DNA from: Szabonella alba
GTDB taxonomy: Bacteria; Pseudomonadota; Alphaproteobacteria; Rhodobacterales; Rhodobacteraceae
Reading direction: 5' to 3'
Length of the DNA: 64,000 nucleotides
Assembly (NCBI RefSeq): GCF_016765775.1
Contig: NZ_JAESVN010000004.1
Coordinates: 62,001 to 126,000 of the forward strand
This document shows, piece by piece, positions 57,592 through 64,000 of the stretch (position 1 is the stretch's first letter; each line of letters opens with the position of its first letter). Under the pieces are notes generated by a model that did no database searches, was not told where the DNA came from, and worked only from the letters and a program-made list of their open reading frames with translations. The translations under genes and the position numbers were made by a program.

Positions 57592-59013
57592 ATGACCGAC
57601 GCCCCCTTCCGCCCCTTCGCGACCCATCTCGACGAGGCAGAGGCGCTGTCTGCCCTGCGCGCGGCCCTTGCGGGTGCGGATGATGGCGAGCTGTTTCTGG
57701 AACGCCGCCGGTCCGAGGCGATCGTGCTGGATGACGGGCGCGTGAAAACCGCCAGCTATGACGCATGCGAAGGGTTCGGCCTGCGTGCCGTGCGCGGTGA
57801 GGTCGCAGGCTATGCCCATTCGACCGAGATTTCCGCCGCCGCCCTTGCCCGCGCCTCGGAAACCGCGCGGCTGGCCGTGGGCGATGGCGGCGGCACGCTG
57901 GCCGATCCGCCGACCGGCACCAATCTGCGGCTTTACAGCGATGCCGACCCGATGGCCGATGCCGGATTTGCGTTCAAGATCAACCTTTTGCGTGAGATAG
58001 ACGCCTATGCCCGCGCGCTGGACCCGCGCGTCGTGCAGGTTTCCGCCACGCTTGCCGCAGGCCTGCAGGAGGTAGAAATCCTGCGCCCCGAGGGCCTGCG
58101 CCTGACCGATATCCGCCCAATGGCGCGGCTGAATATCTCAATCATCGTCGATCATGCCGGGCGGCGGGAATCGGGCGGCATGGGCGGCGGCGGGCGTTTC
58201 GGCCTTGCCCGGCTGATGGAGCCCTCGCACTGGCAACCACTGGCGCGCGAGGCGCTGCGCATCGCGCTGGTTAACCTTGACGCAGAGCCCGCCCCTGCAG
58301 GGGTGATGGATGTCGTCCTTGGCCCCGGCTGGCCCGGCATCCTGCTGCATGAGGCGATCGGTCACGGGCTTGAGGGTGATTTCAACCGCAAGAAAACCTC
58401 GGCCTTTGCGGGGCTGATGGGACAGCGCATCGCTGCCCCCGGCGTCACGGTGCTGGATGACGGCACCATCCCCGACCGGCGCGGATCCATCTCCATCGAC
58501 GATGAGGGCACGGCCTCGGCCCGCAATGTGGTGATCGAGGACGGCATTCTGGTGGGCTATATGCAGGACCGTCAGAATGCGCGGCTGATGGGGGTGAAGC
58601 CCACCGGCAACGGGCGGCGCGAAAGCCATGCCCATATCCCGATGCCGCGCATGACCAATACCTATATGCTGGGCGGAAACGAAGACCCCGCGACCATCCT
58701 CGCCGGGCTGAAGGACGGGATCTATGCCGTCGGCTTCGGCGGCGGGCAAGTTGACATCACAAATGGCAAATTCGTCTTTTCCTGCACCGAGGCCTATCGC
58801 GTGAAGAACGGACAGATCGGTGCCCCGGTGAAAGGCGCGACCCTCATCGGCGACGGGGCGACCGCGTTGCAGCAGATCCGCGCCATCGGCAATGACCTAG
58901 CCCTTGACCCCGGCATCGGCAATTGCGGCAAGGCCGGGCAATGGGTGCCGGTGGGCGTCGGTCAGCCCACATTGATGATCGGCGGCCTGACGGTCGGGGG
59001 GGCCGCTGCGTGA
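57592..59013 (+). CDS. tldD: TldD metalloprotease subunit
   Basis: 473 residues. Zinc motif HExxxH at H253-E254 and H258 ([13 protein letters not shown]), with Cys/Gly-rich downstream blocks ([42 protein letters not shown]). TldD works with PmbA/TldE to degrade short peptides and mature microcins or CcdA. No pmbA in the window. AAGGA precedes ATG. Diverges from ctaC. The next gene starts in its stop (GTGA). Confidence 0.95.
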   Translation: MTDAPFRPFATHLDEAEALSALRAALAGADDGELFLERRRSEAIVLDDGRVKTASYDACEGFGLRAVRGEVAGYAHSTEISAAALARASETARLAVGDGGGTLADPPTGTNLRLYSDADPMADAGFAFKINLLREIDAYARALDPRVVQVSATLAAGLQEVEILRPEGLRLTDIRPMARLNISIIVDHAGRRESGGMGGGGRFGLARLMEPSHWQPLAREALRIALVNLDAEPAPAGVMDVVLGPGWPGILLHEAIGHGLEGDFNRKKTSAFAGLMGQRIAAPGVTVLDDGTIPDRRGSISIDDEGTASARNVVIEDGILVGYMQDRQNARLMGVKPTGNGRRESHAHIPMPRMTNTYMLGGNEDPATILAGLKDGIYAVGFGGGQVDITNGKFVFSCTEAYRVKNGQIGAPVKGATLIGDGATALQQIRAIGNDLALDPGIGNCGKAGQWVPVGVGQPTLMIGGLTVGGAAA

Positions 59014-59450
59014 ACTTCCTGCGCTGGCCCGGCGAAGCGAAACCGCTGCACTGGGTCACACTTCTGACCAGCGCGGTGACGGTCTGGGTTGGTGCTGCGG
59101 TTCTGGGTATTGTGGTTGCGCAATTTGCGCGGTTGCTTTCCGACAGCCACGCGGATCTTGCCCTGATGGCGGGCGGGATCGGTCTCGTTCTGCTTTTTTC
59201 ACCGCTTTACAGCTGGATCGGTTTCCTGATCGCGTTGCCGTTCGAATACTGGCTGGCACGGCGACAATTTTTCGGCTGGGGCATGGCCCTTCTGCTCGGA
59301 ACCGCCATCGGCGCCGTGCTAACACCGATCCTTGATACGATCCTGCCGCTGTTCATGGGCGGGCCGATGCTGGTGCTGCAATGGCTGGTCATCGCCACGG
59401 TCGAAAGGGGTCGCACACGCTTTGCGCCGCCCCCTGCCGATTCACCTTGA
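59010..59450 (+). CDS. small integral membrane protein of unknown function
   Basis: 146 residues with about four hydrophobic helices (VTLLTSAVTVWVGAAVLGIVVAQF; LALMAGGIGLVLLFSPLYSWIGFLIALPFEY; WGMALLLGTAIGAVLTPILDTILPLFMG; PMLVLQWLVIATV). Starts GTG at 59010, overlapping the tldD stop by four bases, so translation is coupled. No family recognised. Confidence 0.8.
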   Translation: MNFLRWPGEAKPLHWVTLLTSAVTVWVGAAVLGIVVAQFARLLSDSHADLALMAGGIGLVLLFSPLYSWIGFLIALPFEYWLARRQFFGWGMALLLGTAIGAVLTPILDTILPLFMGGPMLVLQWLVIATVERGRTRFAPPPADSP

Positions 59451-59452
59451 AC

Positions 59453-59502
59453 AAATACCTTCGGGGGTGAATGCCAAAGGCAGAGGGGGCAGACAGCCCC
59501 CT
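59453..59502. repeat. AAATACCTTCGGGGG intergenic repeat
   Basis: AAATACCTTCGGGGGT and then hairpin AGGGGGC-AGACA-GCCCCCT (59484-59502). Same family as the element at 15857. Lies between convergent genes. Confidence 0.6.
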
Positions 59503-59527
59503 GCGCGGCCAGCCCGGAGGCCGTGCC

Positions 59528-61876
59528 TCAGCGCCCGAACTTGCCCTTCAGTGCATCTGCGAAGGCATTGCCGCCTGCCGTCCCGCCGCCCCCGGCGGGT
59601 GCGCTGGACATCGGGCCACGCGGGCCTGCGCCCTTGCCGCCCGGCTTGCCACCCTGCGGCCCCCGCTCGGCCGCGCGTTCCCGTGCGGTTTCGCGCGCAT
59701 CGGCACTGTCCTTGCGCATGGTCAGGGCAATACGCTTGCGCGCCACATCCACCTCAACCACCCGCACCTTGACCACATCGCCCGCCTTCACCACCTCATG
59801 GGGGTCTTTGACGAAGCGATCGGCAAGCTGACTGACATGCACCAGCCCATCCTGATGCACGCCGATATCGACGAAGGCGCCAAAGGCCGCGACATTGGTT
59901 ACCGTACCTTCCAGCATCATGCCCGGTTTCAGATCGCCCAGCGTTTCGACCCCATCGGCAAAGGTCGCGGTGCGGAACTCGGGGCGCGGGTCGCGGCCGG
60001 GTTTTTCCAGTTCCGCCAGAATGTCCTTCACCGTCGGCAGGCCGAACCGGTCATCGGTGAAATCGCGTGGATCCAGACCGGCCAGCCGCGGTGATCCCAT
60101 CACCTCGCGCAGATCACGTCCACAGGCGGCAACGATGCGGCGCGCCAGATCATAGGCCTCCGGGTGGACCGAAGATGCGTCAAGCGGTTCCTTGCCCTCG
60201 CGGATGCGCAGAAACCCCGCCGCCTGTTCAAAGGCTTTCGGCCCCAGTCGGGATACTTTCAGCAAGTCGCGGCGGCTGGCAAACGGGCCGTTGGCATCGC
60301 GATGGGTGACAATCGCCTCGGCCAGACCCGGCCCCAGCCCCGAAACCCGCGCCAAAAGCGGCCCCGACGCGGTGTTCAGATCCACCCCGACCGCGTTCAC
60401 CGCATCCTCGACCACCGCCTCAAGGCTGCGGCCAAGGCGGTGTTGGTCGACATCATGCTGATATTGTCCGACACCGATGGCCTTGGGTTCGATCTTGACC
60501 AGTTCGGCCAGCGGATCCTGCAGGCGGCGCGCGATGGACACAGCACCGCGCAAGGACACATCCAGACCCGGAAATTCCTTCGCCGCCAGTTCCGATGCGG
60601 AATAGACCGAGGCCCCCGCCTCGGACACCACAACCTTGGCGGGTTTCGGCGCGCTGCCCGGCAGCACGGCCAGCATATCGGCCACCATCTTTTCGGTCTC
60701 GCGGCTGGCCGTACCGTTGCCGATGGCAATCAGCGCCACGCCATGTTTGCGGATCAGTTGCGCCAGCACGACCTGCGCGCCGCGCAGATCATTCTTCGGC
60801 TGGAACGGATAGACGGTTTCGGTTTCCAGCACCTTGCCGGTTGCATCGACCACGGCCACCTTGACCCCGGTGCGGATGCCCGGATCCAACCCCATCGTGG
60901 CCTTGCCCCCCGCCGGGGCGGCCAGCAACAGATCCTTCAGATTGCGGGCAAAGACGCGGATCGCCTCTTCCTCGGCGCGGTCGCGCAGATCGGCCATCAG
61001 ATCCAGCGTCAGCGAGGTTTTCAGCTTGATGCGCCAGCACCATGCAGCGGACTCGCGCAGCCATTGATCCGCCTTGCCGGTGCCATCGGCCTTCAGCGCC
61101 GCCGCCGCCATGCGTTCGGCCGGGCTTTGCCCGCGCGGCGCGTCGGGATCCAGCACCAGATCCAGCGTGAGGACGCCCTCATTGCGGCCCCGCATCATCG
61201 CCAGAACCCGGTGCGAAGGCGCGGATTTCCAATCCTCGGAATGGGCGAAGTAATCGGAAAACTTCGCGCCCTCGGTTTCCTTGTCGGCCACGACCCCAGC
61301 ACTCAGCCGGGCATTGTCCTTCATATAGGTCCGCAAACGCCCCAGCAGGGCCGCATCCTCGGCCAGACCTTCGGCAACGATATCCCGCGCGCCTTCCAGT
61401 GCTGCTTTCACATCCGTTACCGTCTCGGTGACATAGGCGGCGGCCAGCGTTTCGGGATCGGCGCTGCGGTCGGCCAGAATCGCCCCGGCCAGCGGCCCCA
61501 GCCCGTTTTCGCGGGCAATCATGGCACGGGTCCGGCGCTTGGGCTTGTAGGGCAGGTAAAGGTCTTCCAGTTCGGCCTTGGTTGCGGCCCGGGTGATGGC
61601 GGTTTCAAGATCCCCCGTCAGTTTACCCTGATCGCGGATCGAGCCCAGAATCACCCCGCGCCGCGCCTCCATCTCACGCAAGTAGGCCAGCCGTTCAGCC
61701 AGATTGCGCAATTGGGTGTCATCCAAGCCCCCGGTCGCCTCCTTGCGGTAGCGCGCGACGAAGGGCACGGTCGCGCCCTCATCCAGCAGCGCGGTCGCCG
61801 CGCCGACCTGTGCGGGCGTGGCGCCGATTTCCGTGGCGATGGTCTGGGCGATCTGGCGGGATATCTGGTCGGTCAT
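59528..61876 (-). CDS. tex: Tex-family RNA-binding transcription accessory protein
   Basis: 782 residues. Order seen: Tex N-terminal helices ([54 protein letters not shown]), the YqgF-like core ([38 protein letters not shown]), helix-hairpin-helix motifs ([27 protein letters not shown]) and a C-terminal S1 domain ([35 protein letters not shown]). A Lys/Arg/Gly-rich tail follows. It binds nucleic acid and affects transcription or RNA turnover; exact role unclear. Confidence 0.96.
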   Translation of the reverse strand: MTDQISRQIAQTIATEIGATPAQVGAATALLDEGATVPFVARYRKEATGGLDDTQLRNLAERLAYLREMEARRGVILGSIRDQGKLTGDLETAITRAATKAELEDLYLPYKPKRRTRAMIARENGLGPLAGAILADRSADPETLAAAYVTETVTDVKAALEGARDIVAEGLAEDAALLGRLRTYMKDNARLSAGVVADKETEGAKFSDYFAHSEDWKSAPSHRVLAMMRGRNEGVLTLDLVLDPDAPRGQSPAERMAAAALKADGTGKADQWLRESAAWCWRIKLKTSLTLDLMADLRDRAEEEAIRVFARNLKDLLLAAPAGGKATMGLDPGIRTGVKVAVVDATGKVLETETVYPFQPKNDLRGAQVVLAQLIRKHGVALIAIGNGTASRETEKMVADMLAVLPGSAPKPAKVVVSEAGASVYSASELAAKEFPGLDVSLRGAVSIARRLQDPLAELVKIEPKAIGVGQYQHDVDQHRLGRSLEAVVEDAVNAVGVDLNTASGPLLARVSGLGPGLAEAIVTHRDANGPFASRRDLLKVSRLGPKAFEQAAGFLRIREGKEPLDASSVHPEAYDLARRIVAACGRDLREVMGSPRLAGLDPRDFTDDRFGLPTVKDILAELEKPGRDPRPEFRTATFADGVETLGDLKPGMMLEGTVTNVAAFGAFVDIGVHQDGLVHVSQLADRFVKDPHEVVKAGDVVKVRVVEVDVARKRIALTMRKDSADARETARERAAERGPQGGKPGGKGAGPRGPMSSAPAGGGGTAGGNAFADALKGKFGR

Positions 61877-62026
61877 GGGGGCCCTGAATACTGGAACGGG
61901 GCGCGACCATAGCCCCCGCCCCGCCCCGGGCCAAGGCCGAAATGCGGGCGCGCCATGACCAAAGGCGGAACCCCGCGACCCGCGCAGGGTGAGGCAAGGC
62001 CACAGTCATAAGGTCATAAAGGGGGA

Positions 62027-62103
62027 TGGTACCGACGCCCCGGCTCGAACGGGGGACCCCCAGATCCACAATCTGGTGCTCTAACCAACTGAGCTACGTC
62101 GGC
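62027..62103 (-). tRNA. tRNA-His (anticodon GTG)
   Basis: Folds as a full cloverleaf: 7-base acceptor GCCGACG/CGTCGGT, D-stem GCTC/GAGC, anticodon stem CCAGA/TCTGG with loop TTGTGGA (anticodon GTG, His), T-arm CCCCG-TTCGAGC-CGGGG, discriminator A73 and encoded CCA. The base before G1 on the sense strand is T, so G-1 is not encoded. A matching promoter lies upstream. Confidence 0.97.
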
Positions 62104-62113
62104 ACTTGGCGGC

Positions 62114-62142
62114 GGAATAGCCGCCTTGTCCCGGGATTGCAA
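62114..62142 (-). promoter_or_regulatory. sigma-70-type promoter of tRNA-His
   Basis: On the minus strand TTGCAA (62137-62142) and TATTCC (62114-62119) are 17 bases apart; the -10 is 10 bases before the tRNA 5' end. Spacing fits a strong housekeeping promoter. Confidence 0.75.
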
Positions 62143-62241
62143 GAGGCGGATTTCGCCGTCATCGCAGGAAGGCACCGCCTGCGGGGCCTTGCGCCACAGC
62201 CGGTCACAGGCTAGGCAGCCATGCATTCCACGGAGGACGGC

Positions 62242-62448
62242 ATGAGCATCGACAAGCAAAGCGAGATCAGTGCGAATCTGCAGATCGGGCCAACTGATCA
62301 GGGCATGGTGCGGATCTATGTTGAAGCCGAAGGCGGCGTGGAGCTGCCGCTGGACTTCGATCCCGAGGAAGCCGAAGAGATCGCCGAGGAACTGATGGCC
62401 GCCGCACAGGCCGCGCGGACCCTGGGCAAGGGCGGCAAGAAGCGCTGA
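62242..62448 (+). CDS. small acidic conserved protein, possible DUF6324
   Basis: 68 residues. Opens MSIDKQSEISANLQIGPTDQGMVRIYVEAEGGVELPLDFDPEEAEEIAEELMAAAQAAR and ends in a Lys-rich tail. I recall similar small proteins in Rhodobacterales (DUF6324), but cannot check. GGAGG precedes ATG 62242. Acidic helix plus basic tail suggests a cytosolic binding protein; function unknown. Confidence 0.75.
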   Translation: MSIDKQSEISANLQIGPTDQGMVRIYVEAEGGVELPLDFDPEEAEEIAEELMAAAQAARTLGKGGKKR

Positions 62449-62482
62449 TTGCTCGGAAAGCTACGGGAGGCGGCGGGAGGCT

Positions 62483-62941
62483 TCATATCACCGCCGTTGA
62501 AAAGGCCCCCGGATCGCGCAGGCCTTGCAGGCGCCGCGCCGCGACCCGCGCGAATCCCTGCAGCACCGCCTTGCGCCGCGCGCCTGCAAGACGCTGTTCC
62601 GGCCCCATCCGAACAATTTCGGCATCATAGCCATCGGCAAGGATCAGCCCGGTCTCCGCAGGCAGCAGATCCACCGGAAAATCGGCATCCACCGCCCAGA
62701 AGAACCGGTCACACCAGTCCAGATAGCCCTGCCATTTACGGTCGGTGGTGAAATCTGCGCGGCAGGATTTGCATTCGATCACCCAGACCTCGCCCTTCGG
62801 CCCAAGCGCCATCAGATCGACACGCAGGCCGGGGGTGGGAACAAGCTCTTCCACCGTCACGAAATCGTGGGAAAGAAGATGCCTGGCCACGCCTCTCGCA
62901 AGGCTTTGACCAGGCATCAAGTCAGGCAGACCGACAGTCAT
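62483..62941 (-). CDS. mmcB: MmcB-family DNA repair protein
   Basis: 152 residues. The PD-(D/E)xK nuclease-like pattern is visible: Asp in RVDLMAL, then Glu-x-Lys in VWVIECKS, with DFTTDRKWQGYLDWCDRFFWAVDADFP and GLILADGYDAEIVR typical of MmcB. In Caulobacter MmcB is a DNA-damage-induced repair protein. A perfect LexA-type box lies 30-44 bases upstream. ATG 62941 has GGAG five to six bases before; ATG 62953 is an alternative. Converges on the small acidic gene. Confidence 0.9.
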   Translation of the reverse strand: MTVGLPDLMPGQSLARGVARHLLSHDFVTVEELVPTPGLRVDLMALGPKGEVWVIECKSCRADFTTDRKWQGYLDWCDRFFWAVDADFPVDLLPAETGLILADGYDAEIVRMGPEQRLAGARRKAVLQGFARVAARRLQGLRDPGAFSTAVI

Positions 62942-62970
62942 AGGGGACTCCATCGTCTGAAATGACGTTA

Positions 62971-62985
62971 GAACAAAACAGGAAC
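62971..62985 (-). promoter_or_regulatory. LexA (SOS) box of mmcB
   Basis: GAAC-N7-GAAC on the plus strand, that is GTTC-N7-GTTC reading toward mmcB, the alphaproteobacterial LexA consensus. It is 30-44 bases before the mmcB ATG, where a repressor would cover the promoter. Confidence 0.82.
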
Positions 62986-63082
62986 TCACTGCAAGCAGAA
63001 AATGCGCATCTGCCGCGATGGCCTGTCGCGCGCCCTGCCCTGCCCTGCGGATCCGGCCTGACCAGATCAGGCACCGGTCCGA

Positions 63083-64000
63083 TCAGGGAATCAGCACCGT
63101 CGCCCCGGTGGTTTCCCGCGCCTCCAGCGCGCGATGCGCCTCGGCCACCTGATCCAGCGGGAAGCGCTGGTCGATGCGGATCTTCACCGCACCCGATGTC
63201 ACCTTGTCAAAAAGGTGCCGCGCCATGGCCTGACAATCCTCATGCCGGGCGATATGGGTAAAAAGTGTCGGCCGGGTGAATTGCAGCGACCCTTTCGCCA
63301 GCAGCGCAGGATCGACGGGCGGCACCTTGCCCGAGGCGGAACCGAAAGACATCATCATCCCCACCGGGCGCAGGCTGTTGATTGACCCGTCAAAGGTCGC
63401 GGCCCCCACGGCATCCATCACCGCATCGACCCCGCGCCCGCCGGTGATCTCCCGCACCCGGGCCGCGAAATCCTCCTGCCGGTAATTGATGACATGGGCC
63501 GCGCCATGTTCGGCGGCCAGCGCGCATTTCTCATCCGTGCCTGCGGTGCCGATCAGCGTGATCCCCTCGGACCGCGCCCATTGGCAGGCGATCAGCCCCA
63601 CACCCCCGGCGGCGGCATGAAACAGCACGGTATCCCCGGCCTTCAGCGGACAGGTGCGATGGAACAGATACTGCACCGTCATGCCTTTCAGCATCATCGC
63701 AGCCCCTTCCTCAAAGGAAATCGCATCCGGCAGCGGGCAGACCTGTGCGGCTGGCATCACACGCGCCTCACTATAGGCGCCCGGCGGGGTGGCGGCATAG
63801 GCGGCGCGGTCGCCGGGTTTCAGATGGGTCACCCCTTCGCCCACGGCCTCGACCACGCCTGCCGCCTCCATCCCGAGGGCAAAGGGCATCGCCTGCGCAT
63901 AGACCCCGCTGCGCTGATAGATGTCGATGAAATTCAGCCCGCAGGCATGATGGCGGATGCGCAATTCGCCCGGGCCGGGTTCGCCAACGGGGCGATCATC
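63083..64000 (-). CDS. zeta-crystallin-like NADPH:quinone reductase, 5' end cut
   Basis: 306 C-terminal residues visible, beginning near DDRPVGEPGPGELRIRHHACGLNFIDIYQRSG at the window end. Rossmann part GDTVLFHAAAGGVGLIACQWARSEG and GGRGVDAVMDAVG; ends HRALEARETTGATVLIP. The HHACGLNFIDIYQRSGVY block is diagnostic of QorA-type reductases. No zinc Cys cluster. The start lies outside the window. Substrate (quinone) inferred from family. Confidence 0.92.
   Translation of the reverse strand, partial: DDRPVGEPGPGELRIRHHACGLNFIDIYQRSGVYAQAMPFALGMEAAGVVEAVGEGVTHLKPGDRAAYAATPPGAYSEARVMPAAQVCPLPDAISFEEGAAMMLKGMTVQYLFHRTCPLKAGDTVLFHAAAGGVGLIACQWARSEGITLIGTAGTDEKCALAAEHGAAHVINYRQEDFAARVREITGGRGVDAVMDAVGAATFDGSINSLRPVGMMMSFGSASGKVPPVDPALLAKGSLQFTRPTLFTHIARHEDCQAMARHLFDKVTSGAVKIRIDQRFPLDQVAEAHRALEARETTGATVLIP

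Noticed and set aside
62027-62103. tRNA as integration site of a mobile element
   Set aside because: No integrase, no repeated tRNA end and no island-like genes on either side.

Overview
The window is ordinary-looking chromosome of a high-GC alphaproteobacterium, almost certainly Rhodobacterales (Paracoccus/Rhodobacter-like). Four things support this. The aa3 cytochrome oxidase block has the order ctaC-ctaB-small ORF-ctaG-ctaE-SURF1-thrC. The pyruvate dehydrogenase E1 beta subunit carries its own lipoyl domain. The tRNA-His lacks an encoded G-1. A GTTC-N7-GTTC type LexA box lies before mmcB. No phage, transposase, integrase, CRISPR array or rRNA operon was seen.

Layout. 1-3.6 kb: folA (cut by the window edge) and thyA, a glyoxalase I, a histidinol-phosphatase-like enzyme and an XRE regulator facing a 350-bp regulatory region. 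3.6-9.5 kb: a quinone reductase, then two large divergent glycosyltransferase genes that look like surface-glycan enzymes of unusual architecture. 9.6-24.5 kb: a Fur-family regulator, an EamA exporter, eno, rarD, anmK, tyrS, two overlapping cyclophilins, pgk-SDR-class I aldolase, ftsB and pdhA-pdhB-pdhC, so lower glycolysis and entry to the TCA cycle are grouped. 24.5-31.2 kb: an accessory catabolic unit of three dehydrogenases divergent from a DctPQM TRAP transporter and a GntR regulator. 31.4-41 kb: purB, a tiny secreted Cys protein, a stray FliG homologue, a lipid A-type acyltransferase, a DUF1223 protein, acnA, a YghU-type GST and a MobA-like nucleotidyltransferase.

41-45.1 kb: a 995-residue secreted RTX/Hint protein with about 1 kb of non-coding DNA upstream. 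45.1-49.5 kb: acetyltransferase, mtnP-apt (MTA and adenine salvage), an FAD hydroxyacid dehydrogenase and an MBL-fold protein. 49.6-57.4 kb: one long minus-strand run from ctaC down to an M16 peptidase and a RimJ-like acetyltransferase, many genes overlapping by 1-4 bases. 57.6-64 kb: tldD, a small membrane protein, tex, tRNA-His with a clear promoter, a short acidic protein, SOS-type mmcB and a second quinone reductase cut by the edge.

Functionally the window is mostly housekeeping carbon and energy metabolism. The best candidates for something undescribed are the three-part glycosyltransferase/hydrolase protein and its divergent partner (4556-9476), the TRAP-linked dehydrogenase unit (24523-31188), the motor-switch-like protein with an altered EHPQ motif (33110-34201) and the RTX/Hint gene with its long leader region. 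All function calls rest on reading the sequence and remembered family features. No database search was run.
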